64,000 bases of DNA from Planctomycetota bacterium (GTDB lineage: Bacteria; Planctomycetota; UBA8742; UBA2392): assembly GCA_020848275.1 (NCBI GenBank), contig JADLAK010000058.1, forward strand, positions 1 to 64,000. Reading direction: 5' to 3'. Under the pieces are notes generated by a model. That model worked only from the letters and a program-made list of their open reading frames with translations. It did not search any database and was not told the origin of the DNA. This document shows, one piece after another, positions 1 through 6,591 of this stretch (the first letter of the stretch is position 1; every line of letters starts with the position of its first letter). The translations under genes and the position numbers were made by a program.

Positions 1-120
1 GGGGCGCGCCCAACGGCTCGCTACAGTGGTGGGGCTACGCCGCACGACACTGGGGTTTGCCGCTTCGCAACGCTCCCTGCGGTCGCCCCCAACTACAGGC
101 CAAGCTGACGCACTACCGGC

Positions 121-1290
121 TCAGGAAACCGGCTGCGCGTGCGGGTTCGATTGCGCGGTGGGAGATTTTTTCTGCGGCGCCGGGCGCTCTTCCTTGACCA
201 CGCGGTTGCGGCCGTCGAACTTGCCGCGATAAAGTGCGCGGTCAGCGTCGCGGATGCAGGCCTCGACCGGGCTGTGGGCGTCGAGCAGCGCCACGCCGAA
301 GGTCATGGTGGCAAGCAATCTGCGCGGGCCAAAGGACGCCTTTTCAACCGCGGCTCGCATGCGCTCAGCAAGCTTGACGGCCTGGTCGATGTCCGTGTCC
401 GGCAGCAAGAAGAGAAATTCCTCGCCGCCCCAGCGCGCCAGCGCATCATGGCTGCGCAGGTTGGCGCCAAGCAACAGCGCAAGGCCGCGCAACACATGGT
501 CGCCGCTTTCGTGCCCCCAGGTGTCGTTGATGCGCTTGAAGTGGTCGATGTCGGCGATCACGACCGCGGCGCATTGGCCGGTGCGCGCCAGGCGCGAGGC
601 TTCCTTGTCCATCTCGACGCGCATTTTGCGCCGGTTGGGCAGGCCCGTGAGCACGTCGGTCATGGCGAGGTCCTCCATGCGATGCTCGATGGTTTCGGAC
701 GCAAAGCGAAAGAAGAGGCTGATCACCAGCAACGCCACAAGCAGGATCATCACGTTGGCGTCGTGGACGACGCGCAGGGCCTGCACATTGACGAAAAGCC
801 AGGGACCGTCGCGGGTGCCGAAATTCAGCAGGGCATAAGCGACCGCGACGGCAACGCACACGGCCACGGCCTTGAGCGTGCGCCACTGGTCGTTGAACAT
901 CATCACGGGAATCAGCGGCAGCAGGTAATAGTGGAAGCCGCTGGCCCAGCCGATCCAGTTGACGGCCAGGATCGCGTGGGCGCAGATTTCAACGGTGATC
1001 AGCGTGACGGCAAGGTCGCCGCGCCCGCGGTCATTGATGTAGCGGGCAAAAACCCAGGTCGCGACGCTCAGCACGTTGAACCAGGCCATGAACGGAACGT
1101 CCAGCCACGCGAACAGCGGTATGAAACCCGCATGCGCGAGGATGCCGACGTAAGTGGTGTAGTGAACGACGGGACCGATGCGCGCTTTGTGCGCGGGCCT
1201 GACCAGCGACGTGTCGGAACTCCAGTTGCTGCTCACGGCCACAGCCTTGCTGCCCGGCGTTTCCGCGAATATTTGCCTATTGTAAGACAT
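121..1290 (-). CDS. Membrane-bound diguanylate cyclase (GGDEF)
   Basis: Predicted to make cyclic di-GMP from two GTP at the inner membrane. The N-terminal half carries about five or six hydrophobic helices with short loops. The C-terminal GGDEF domain follows a TDVLTGLPNRR start and has the active-site motif GGEEF near residue 285. An RxxD inhibitory site (RSHD) lies five residues before it, so product feedback is probably intact. I chose the internal ATG at 1290 (MSYNRQIF) over the upstream one at 1341. This gives 389 residues and leaves a 115-bp divergent region to lipA. The last 30 residues are Lys/Gln/Pro-rich and look disordered. No sensor domain family is recognisable in the membrane half, so the input signal is unknown. 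Confidence 0.9.
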   Translation of the reverse strand: MSYNRQIFAETPGSKAVAVSSNWSSDTSLVRPAHKARIGPVVHYTTYVGILAHAGFIPLFAWLDVPFMAWFNVLSVATWVFARYINDRGRGDLAVTLITVEICAHAILAVNWIGWASGFHYYLLPLIPVMMFNDQWRTLKAVAVCVAVAVAYALLNFGTRDGPWLFVNVQALRVVHDANVMILLVALLVISLFFRFASETIEHRMEDLAMTDVLTGLPNRRKMRVEMDKEASRLARTGQCAAVVIADIDHFKRINDTWGHESGDHVLRGLALLLGANLRSHDALARWGGEEFLFLLPDTDIDQAVKLAERMRAAVEKASFGPRRLLATMTFGVALLDAHSPVEACIRDADRALYRGKFDGRNRVVKEERPAPQKKSPTAQSNPHAQPVS

Positions 1291-1405
1291 AAAACGAACG
1301 CGCGTAGCGAATTCGCAAACATCGGATTTTCGATTGCACAAATTACTCGGCGGGCGGCGCTGGCTCTTGGCGCGTGCGGCTCGTTGCTTCTATGATTCGG
1401 CCGCC

Positions 1406-2284
1406 ATGAGCGTACTGGACCCACAAGCGCCTTTGAGAAAACCCGCGTGGCTGAAACGCCGCCTGCCCAAGGGCGTCGGCCAGAAGCCGCTCGAAAACTT
1501 GTTGCACGATTTAAAGCTTGTCACGGTGTGTGAGGAAGCGCGCTGCCCCAACAAGGCTGATTGCTACGCCAGCGGCACCTCGACGTTCATGATCCTCGGC
1601 GAAATCTGCACACGTCATTGCAGCTTCTGCAGCGTCGGCAAGGGCAAGCCGCTGGCACCCGACCCGACCGAACCCGACCGCCTCGCCGAGGCCGCGCGGC
1701 GGATGAATCTCTCACATGTGGTCATCACGAGTGTGGACCGCGACGATCTTAAAGATGGCGGTGCGGCGCATTGGGCCGCGGTCGTCCGCCGTGTCAAAGA
1801 AGTGCTGCCGCAGGCGAAGGTCGAAGTGCTCACGCCCGATTTTCAGGGCAAGACCGCGTCTATCGATACGGTGATCGAGGCGCAGCCGCACATTTTCAAC
1901 CACAACATCGAGACGGTGCCGTCGCTGTACTGGACGGTGCGGCCGGGCAGCATTTACGCGCGCAGCCTTGACCTGCTGCGCCGCGTGAAGGAACGCGCGC
2001 CGAAGATGACGGCCAAGAGCGGGCTGATGCTGGGACTGGGCGAAACGCGCGAAGAAGTTTCGAATCTATTGAAGGACCTGCGCGCCCACGGCGTCGATAT
2101 GCTGACCGTCGGGCAATATCTAAAACCGGTCGACCGCTGCGCGGACGTCGCGCGCTACGCGACGCCGGAAGAATTTGCGGACATCAAAGCGGAAGCGTTG
2201 TCACTCGGCTTCCCGATGGTCGCCAGCGGGCCCTACGTCCGCTCAAGCTACAACGCCAAAGAGCAATTCGTGGGACAAGCTTAG
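1406..2284 (+). CDS. lipA: Lipoyl synthase
   Basis: Radical SAM enzyme that inserts two sulfurs into protein-bound octanoyl groups to make lipoate. Both clusters are visible: the auxiliary [4Fe-4S] ligands in CEEARCPNKADC (Cys-x4-Cys-x5-Cys) and the radical SAM motif CTRHCSFC (Cys-x3-Cys-x2-Cys). The family C-terminal signature RSSYNA is present and its Ser is the expected auxiliary ligand. The ATG at 1406 (MSVLDPQAPLRKP) gives 292 residues, normal for the family; an upstream ATG in frame would add an unconserved 24-residue leader. No lipB or lipoate ligase lies beside it. It is transcribed divergently from the diguanylate cyclase. Confidence 0.95.
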   Translation: MSVLDPQAPLRKPAWLKRRLPKGVGQKPLENLLHDLKLVTVCEEARCPNKADCYASGTSTFMILGEICTRHCSFCSVGKGKPLAPDPTEPDRLAEAARRMNLSHVVITSVDRDDLKDGGAAHWAAVVRRVKEVLPQAKVEVLTPDFQGKTASIDTVIEAQPHIFNHNIETVPSLYWTVRPGSIYARSLDLLRRVKERAPKMTAKSGLMLGLGETREEVSNLLKDLRAHGVDMLTVGQYLKPVDRCADVARYATPEEFADIKAEALSLGFPMVASGPYVRSSYNAKEQFVGQA

Positions 2285-2291
2285 AAACGGT

Positions 2292-2872
2292 CTCTCGCAG
2301 AGTACGCAGAGAACTCTCTCGCCTTTCGACTTCAACGCGCAAACAACGCCAATCAAAACAGATTGCCGGAAAAGCCGGGCGAGCCGATACCGCGTTCAAC
2401 GATGCATTCCCCTATGCAATAGCCGCGTCCGACTTGACGATGGTTGGTCCCTAAGCCTGCCAACCAAGCTCAACAGGCGTGAGGACGCCAAAAACATGGA
2501 CACCGTGTTTTGGCGACCGGGCTTGACACTGCGCATCTATTCGCAGAGCTACGCGCCACGGGAACTTCCAACTGAATTCCTAAGAAAAAAGTTGGCGCCC
2601 CTGCTGGGCGGTGCCCGTCAACGCGGCTTCACCTTCAACGGCGGTCGAACCTTGGCTCGGGTCAGCTACTTCGAAGAAGAACAACGTCGGTCGGAGCGCC
2701 TGGTGTATTGCTTTTACGGGTGGGCTGCGGGGAAAACCACGTGTGTCCATTTCCAGGGTTATGCAGACAAGAAGGGATACCTGTGACTCGCTACGTCTGT
2801 CTGGAAAACCCTCAGACAACCGAAGGCAAAGCGCGGCCGAAAACCCTAATCGCTCTGCGTCCTCTGCGAGAG
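2292..2872. repeat. 20-bp inverted repeats bracketing a small gene
   Basis: CTCTCGCAGAGTACGCAGAG at 2292-2311 is the reverse complement of 2853-2872 with one mismatch. Each arm is built of two 9-bp units containing CGCAGAG. The 541-bp interval holds one 96-residue ORF and no transposase. Confidence 0.7.
2496..2786 (+). CDS. Small hypothetical protein inside inverted repeats
   Basis: A 96-residue protein, MDTVFWRPGLTLRIYSQSY to ADKKGYL, that I do not recognise. It is predicted soluble, with a basic patch (LRKKL), aromatic residues near both ends and no signal peptide or membrane helix. The ATG at 2496 is preceded by a GAGG ribosome-binding site about 10 bases upstream. The frame stays open upstream into lipA, but that part runs antisense-like over unrelated sequence and lacks a better start. 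The gene is enclosed by the 20-bp inverted repeats at 2292 and 2853. Its base composition looks slightly less GC-rich than its neighbours. Coding status rests on the start context and open frame alone. Confidence 0.5.
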   Translation: MDTVFWRPGLTLRIYSQSYAPRELPTEFLRKKLAPLLGGARQRGFTFNGGRTLARVSYFEEEQRRSERLVYCFYGWAAGKTTCVHFQGYADKKGYL

Positions 2873-2879
2873 AAAGCCA

Positions 2880-2927
2880 TTACGAATACCGTTCTTCGCG
2901 CCACGGGTCGGCGTGGTTGTGGTAGCC
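2880..2927 (-). pseudogene. Remnant of a molybdopterin oxidoreductase 3' end
   Basis: Read on the minus strand this encodes GYHNHADPWREERYS followed by TAA, the exact C terminus of the oxidoreductase ending at 3466. In a 41-base core (2887-2927 against 3473-3513), 39 bases match. The differences are synonymous (Ala, Pro, Tyr and Ser codons), and the stop is TAA instead of TGA. Homology ends abruptly at the Gly, four bases after the stop of the 63-residue gene, and the fragment is out of frame with it. Confidence 0.8.
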
Positions 2928-2931
2928 AGCG

Positions 2932-3123
2932 CTAACCGGCTTTGCGCTTCTTTTTGGATTCGCCGGGATGGTATTCGAAGAGCACCGGGCGATCCTTCCC
3001 TGGCACTACCGGGACGGTGGCATCAACGACCTTGAACCCACCGTCCTTCAAACGAATGGTTTGGACGGACTTCGGACGCTTCTCGACAAAACGCCTAGGA
3101 CGGAACTTGACAGAATTGGACAT
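2932..3123 (-). CDS. Small basic hypothetical protein (63 residues)
   Basis: Unrecognised protein of 63 residues, very basic (MSNSVKFRPRRFVEKRPK at the start, SKKKRKAG at the end) with a central VDATVPVVPGKDRPVLFEYH segment. The composition suggests nucleic-acid or ribosome contact, but that is only a guess. The ATG at 3123 overlaps the 3' end of the preceding 123-residue gene by 29 bases in another frame. It is therefore the third gene of an operon starting with the molybdopterin oxidoreductase at 4116. Its stop is followed after four bases by the oxidoreductase remnant. Confidence 0.5.
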   Translation of the reverse strand: MSNSVKFRPRRFVEKRPKSVQTIRLKDGGFKVVDATVPVVPGKDRPVLFEYHPGESKKKRKAG

Positions 3124-3466
3124 CGGTTTCTCCCAGGCGCCAGTCGCCCGATCTCACCATCAAAGTATACCGGCCAAAGACATGCACAGAAAGTAGCGAA
3201 AGTGTCACTGCGACATCGCCCGGCACGTTGTAATCGGGCACTTCAAACGCCGCAGTTGAGGAAGCCGCCAGAACCGCTCCGTCCGAACCAACAAGCTCCA
3301 CGACTATGGGGTCGCCTTGGCCTAGTCCGCTGACAGCAAGGTAAATGTCGATTTCTTCCGGCAAGCCAAACTCGTCGCCGAACTCAAAACCCGGCCCCAA
3401 CATTCTCTGAGGCCGTTCAAGTGCAAAGAATGTCTCGCACGGAACGATGGCTATCAATTTGGGCAT
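3095..3466 (-). CDS. Hypothetical beta-rich protein coupled to the oxidoreductase
   Basis: A 123-residue protein starting MPKLIAIVPCETFFALERP and ending in FGRYTLMVRSGDWRLGETDVQF. Alternating hydrophobic residues and the closing Tyr-Thr-Leu-x-Val-Arg strand pattern suggest a small beta-sandwich. It resembles small ligand-style domain proteins such as DUF6941, but I cannot confirm this by eye. Its ATG overlaps the stop of the upstream oxidoreductase in a TGATG junction (3464-3468), so translation should be coupled. No signal peptide or membrane segment is visible. Function unknown. Confidence 0.65.
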   Translation of the reverse strand: MPKLIAIVPCETFFALERPQRMLGPGFEFGDEFGLPEEIDIYLAVSGLGQGDPIVVELVGSDGAVLAASSTAAFEVPDYNVPGDVAVTLSLLSVHVFGRYTLMVRSGDWRLGETDVQFCQVPS

Positions 3467-4116
3467 CAGGAGTACCGTTCTTCGCGCCAGGGGTCAGCGT
3501 GGTTGTGGTAGCCGCGAAGTTCCCAGAAGCCGCGTTTGTCCTTGGGCATGAACTCGACGCCCTTGACCCACTTCGCGCTTTTCCACGCATAGAGCGTCGG
3601 CACCCAGCCGCGCACGGGCCCGCCGTGAATGCGCTCCAGCGGTTTGCCGTCATAGCTGTGAATCAGCATCGCCTGCGGATCCGCCGCGAGGTCGACCATC
3701 GTCAAGTTGGTCGAGTAACCGTCGTAACTGTGGAACATCACTGCGGCCGCGGTGCTTTCGGGCTTCACCGCCGCGATGAAATCTTTCCACAGCACGCCCT
3801 CGACTTTGGCGTCATAGATCGACCACGTGGTCACGCAATGAAAGTCGGTGGTGAGTTTGGTTTGCGGGAGTTTGAGGAAATCCTGCCACGTAAACGCGCG
3901 CTTGTCTGCGAGGCCCGAGATTTCGAGCTTCCAGTCCGCCGTTGAAATTTGAGGCTGGATACCGAGGTCCAGCACCGGCCAGCCATCAACAAGCCTTTGG
4001 CCCGGCGGCAGGCGGTCTTTTTTCGGCGCGTCAGTGCCAACGCCCACGCCCTGCGCGGACTTTTTCTCGGCGAGTTTTTGCTTGGCGTCAATCAGCTTTT
4101 CGTTTGGCTTGTCCAT
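3466..4116 (-). CDS. Sulfite-oxidase-like molybdopterin oxidoreductase
   Basis: Oxidoreductase of the sulfite oxidase/YedY molybdopterin-binding fold (216 residues). The sequence shows the molybdenum-ligating Cys in FHCVTTWS (about residue 94) and the family's GGPVRGWVPTLYAWKS region with conserved Arg and Lys. There is no Tat or Sec signal, so it belongs to the short cytoplasmic YuiH-like subgroup and not the periplasmic MsrP type. The start at 4116 (MDKPNEKLIDAK) follows a GGGGACA ribosome-binding site; the open frame extends further upstream but overlaps the divergent GNAT gene. The substrate cannot be inferred. No heme domain partner is adjacent; the two genes below it are small unknowns. 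Confidence 0.85.
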   Translation of the reverse strand: MDKPNEKLIDAKQKLAEKKSAQGVGVGTDAPKKDRLPPGQRLVDGWPVLDLGIQPQISTADWKLEISGLADKRAFTWQDFLKLPQTKLTTDFHCVTTWSIYDAKVEGVLWKDFIAAVKPESTAAAVMFHSYDGYSTNLTMVDLAADPQAMLIHSYDGKPLERIHGGPVRGWVPTLYAWKSAKWVKGVEFMPKDKRGFWELRGYHNHADPWREERYS

Positions 4117-4152
4117 ACTGTCCCCGCGTTGTGCGTAACGTATCTTAGCGCC

Positions 4153-4725
4153 ATGTTCGTTTTCATGGAATCTGAGCGACTGTGGTACCGCACCATCGAG
4201 ATCGCCGACGCGGCCACACTCGGCCGCTGGATTAACGACGAACGGGTGCGCCGCCACCTGTTCAGCGCGTCGTTTCCCTTTGGGCTCGAGGTCGAGAACG
4301 CCTACACGCGGCATCTGTCATCTTTGCCGCCGCAACCGCGAACGGAAGTGCGCCTGCTTTTCGGGCGCAAAGGAGACGCGCTGGAAAAACCGATCGGCGC
4401 CGCGGGGATCAAAGACATCAACTGGATCGTGGCGCGCGGCGAATGGGGCATCCAGATCGGCGAGCCCGAGCATTGGGGTAAAGGTTATGGCCGTGAAGTG
4501 GCTGCGCGATTCTTGAAATACGCCTTCGAGACGCTCAACTTGAACCGGATGCAATTGCGCGTCAGCGCCGGCAACGTGGGCGGCATCAAGGCCTACGAAG
4601 CGGCGGGCTATCGACGCGAATCCCTGTTACGCTCTGAAACCCGGGGCCGGGACGGCGGCTCGGACACAATCCAGATGGCGGTGCTGCGCGAGGAGTGGCA
4701 AAACAAACGGGGTAATCATGATTGA
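4153..4725 (+). CDS. GNAT acetyltransferase (RimJ/RimL type), copy 1
   Basis: Acetyl-CoA-dependent N-acetyltransferase of the RimJ/RimL branch (190 residues). The GNAT core is clear: WGKGYGREVAARFLKYAF supplies the acetyl-CoA pyrophosphate-binding loop and helix, and NVGGIKAYEAAGY is the typical last helix. ATG at 4153 is the first plausible start, only 36 bases from the divergent oxidoreductase start. A second in-frame ATG lies six codons downstream (MESERLWYR) and aligns with the start of copy 2. It overlaps the next gene by 8 bases. The acceptor substrate is unknown. Confidence 0.85.
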   Translation: MFVFMESERLWYRTIEIADAATLGRWINDERVRRHLFSASFPFGLEVENAYTRHLSSLPPQPRTEVRLLFGRKGDALEKPIGAAGIKDINWIVARGEWGIQIGEPEHWGKGYGREVAARFLKYAFETLNLNRMQLRVSAGNVGGIKAYEAAGYRRESLLRSETRGRDGGSDTIQMAVLREEWQNKRGNHD

Positions 4726-5281
4726 GTTCATGGAATCAAAGCGGCTGTGGTATCGCGCGCCGGAAATCGCCGACGCCGAGATCATCGGCAAATATATCAA
4801 CGACGAGCGCGTGCGCGGACACCTGTCCGTCACACAATTCCCGCTGGGCCTTGAGGCCGAGCGCGAATTCCTGCGCAGCCATTCCGCCGCCGCACCGTTT
4901 GTCGCGCGGACGGACGTGGTGTTCGTGTTCGGCCTCAAGAAGTCGCCGCCGGACAAAGTCATCGGCAGCACTGGTCTGCACCAGATCAATTGGCTGGTGC
5001 GCAGCGCCGAATGGGGCATCGTGATCGGCGATCCCAAACAGTGGAACAAGGGCCTGGGGCGCGAAATCGCCGCACGCATGCTCGAGTACGCCTTTGTCGG
5101 GCTCAACCTCAATCGCGTGCATCTTCGCGTCGACGCCGACAACGTTGGCGGAATTAAATGCTACGAGGCCGCAGGGTTTCAGCTCGAGGGCCGCCAGCGC
5201 CAGAATGCCATCGGCCCCAGCGGAATCACCGACATGTTGCTTATGGCCGTTCTGCGCGAGGATTGGGGCAAGACGCGATAG
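4718..5281 (+). CDS. GNAT acetyltransferase (RimJ/RimL type), copy 2
   Basis: Paralogue of the preceding gene with the same length (187 residues) and architecture. Shared segments include ESKRLWYR at the start, the acetyl-CoA loop in WNKGLGREIAARMLEYAF, and NVGGIKCYEAAGF near the end. The start at 4718 overlaps the end of copy 1 by 8 bases, which indicates a tandem duplication kept as one transcription unit. The two differ most in the loop around residues 55 to 70 and in the C-terminal strand, where acceptor specificity usually lies. The real substrates are unknown. Confidence 0.85.
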   Translation: MIEFMESKRLWYRAPEIADAEIIGKYINDERVRGHLSVTQFPLGLEAEREFLRSHSAAAPFVARTDVVFVFGLKKSPPDKVIGSTGLHQINWLVRSAEWGIVIGDPKQWNKGLGREIAARMLEYAFVGLNLNRVHLRVDADNVGGIKCYEAAGFQLEGRQRQNAIGPSGITDMLLMAVLREDWGKTR

Positions 5282-5363
5282 CACTTTGATCCTGCGCAAG
5301 TTAATCTGGAGGCGTAGTGACGGTAGCGGGCGACGGGGCTGGGATGTCGCCTTTTTACCGGAG

Positions 5364-5397
5364 TGTTTTCAGACCGTTGTCCCCTCCCCTGAAAACA
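5364..5397 (+). promoter_or_regulatory. Hairpin in the leader of the first array gene
   Basis: TGTTTTCAG at 5364-5372 pairs perfectly with CTGAAAACA at 5389-5397 around a 16-base C/T-rich loop. It ends 20 bases before the start codon, just upstream of an AAGGAG ribosome-binding site. It could limit translation or be the end of a short leader; no T-tract follows. Confidence 0.45.
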
Positions 5398-5417
5398 TCT
5401 GTACAAGGAGTTCAACC

Positions 5418-6410
5418 ATGGGCCTCACCTCAAGGCTATTGCTTGCGGCGGTGATATTGTTTTCCGCGGGCAACCTGTATGCCCAGAATCAACTGACGAT
5501 CCAGCTCAGCGACAACCAGCCCGCGGGGCTGACGACCGACGGCACGGCCAACCAGACCGTGATGCGGTTCATGGTGTTTGCCGATGGCTCGGACGTGACA
5601 ATCCGCGAGATGTTTTTCGACATCGTCCTTGGCGGTGCGCTGGCAAGCGGCGACGTGACGACCGCGACGCTGTATGAAGACACCAACGGCGACGGCGGTT
5701 TTGACCCGGGCGAAGAAATCACGCCCGGGACGCTGAACCAGGCCGTCGCGGCCGACAGCGTGATGTTCGATCTCGATGACGAGGACATCGCTACCGCCGA
5801 CACCCGCAACTGGGTTGTGGCCGTGACGTTTGCGGGCGCCGCGGCGGATGTCGGCGGCACGATAGAGACCACGTTGCCCGCCGACGGCGTGGTCGTGACG
5901 ACGCCGACCATGACCGAAATCTTCGGCTTGCCGATCTCGACCTTTGTCGCGGTCTCGGGCAGCATTGATTCGCTGGTAATTGTCGTGCAACCCACTGACA
6001 CGCAGGAAGACGAATCGATCACGCCCGCGGTTGTGGTCGAACTGCGCGACATGAACGACAACGTCGTGCTGGGCCAGAGCATTGAAATCGCCGCCACCAT
6101 CCAGAGCGGCCCCAGCGGCGCCGTGCTGTACGGCTCAACCACCACCAACGTCAACCCTGGCACCGGCCGCGCGACATTCTTTGACCTGCGGCTGGACCGC
6201 CCGGGCGCGCCCTACGTGTTGCGCTTTAGCGCCGGCAGCGTGACCGAAGACAGCGCGATCTTTGAAGTTACGCAGGCGCCGGGGCTACCCAAGCACAAGA
6301 GCGGCGGCGGATGCACCGCGGAATACAGCGACAACATGCTGCCCGCGCTGGCGCTGCTGATCCCCGCGCTGGTTTTGGTGACGTGGGCGGCGCGCCGCTA
6401 CAGGCGGTAG
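5418..6410 (+). CDS. Secreted mini-paralogue of the array, C-terminal sorting signal
   Basis: A 330-residue secreted protein and the shortest of six paralogues. It starts with a signal peptide (MGLTSRLLLAAVILFSAG, cleavage near AQN). It then holds only the two modules found at the C-terminal ends of the larger proteins. The first, about residues 27 to 185, has an EF-hand-like loop DTNGDGGFDPGEE near residue 88. The second, about 187 to 285, is an Ig-like domain starting VVQPTDTQEDESITP. The C terminus is SGGGC with Cys299, then a hydrophobic helix and RRYRR. It lacks the long beta-helix part. Start at 5418 follows AAGGAG. It is either a deletion derivative or the minimal ancestral form. A role at the cell surface is inferred; no enzyme motif is visible. 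Confidence 0.8.
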   Translation: MGLTSRLLLAAVILFSAGNLYAQNQLTIQLSDNQPAGLTTDGTANQTVMRFMVFADGSDVTIREMFFDIVLGGALASGDVTTATLYEDTNGDGGFDPGEEITPGTLNQAVAADSVMFDLDDEDIATADTRNWVVAVTFAGAAADVGGTIETTLPADGVVVTTPTMTEIFGLPISTFVAVSGSIDSLVIVVQPTDTQEDESITPAVVVELRDMNDNVVLGQSIEIAATIQSGPSGAVLYGSTTTNVNPGTGRATFFDLRLDRPGAPYVLRFSAGSVTEDSAIFEVTQAPGLPKHKSGGGCTAEYSDNMLPALALLIPALVLVTWAARRYRR

Positions 6411-6445
6411 TTTCCGAACAAAGAGTTAGCGCCCGCCAACTTGGA

Positions 6446-6466
6446 AGCCGCTTTCCAAGCGGCTTT
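6446..6466 (+). terminator. Hairpin after the first array gene
   Basis: AAGCCGCTT, loop TCC, AAGCGGCTT: a perfect 9-bp stem 35 bases after the stop codon. The tail (TTCGTGT) is only weakly T-rich. Confidence 0.55.
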
Positions 6467-6480
6467 CGTGTCGGCGTCCA

Positions 6481-6508
6481 TTGCGTGCCGCAGCGCGATA
6501 ACTAGACT
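6481..6508 (+). promoter_or_regulatory. Candidate sigma-70 promoter of the 1171-residue protein
   Basis: TTGCGT at 6481-6486, a 16-base spacer and TAGACT at 6503-6508. It lies between the upstream hairpin and the start at 6592, which would give a leader of about 75 bases. Confidence 0.45.
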
Positions 6509-6591
6509 GCTCGCCTTCACCGACGGTATTCATTGACCTTGGTTGACCGAATGGCGGCTGGGCCGCACACGTCAACCGACTGGAGACACGC

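Noticed and set aside
1..120. Possible repeat or gene fragment at the window start
   Set aside because: GC-rich with partial dyads (GTGGTGGGGC, CACTGGGG), but too short and cut by the window edge to classify; the open frames there have no motif.
1334..1405. Upstream start for lipA
   Set aside because: The added 24 residues are unlike LipA N termini and overlap the divergent gene's promoter region.
2292..2872. Insertion sequence
   Set aside because: Inverted arms are present, but there is no transposase, and the arms are internally repetitive, unlike IS ends. Kept only as a repeat pair.
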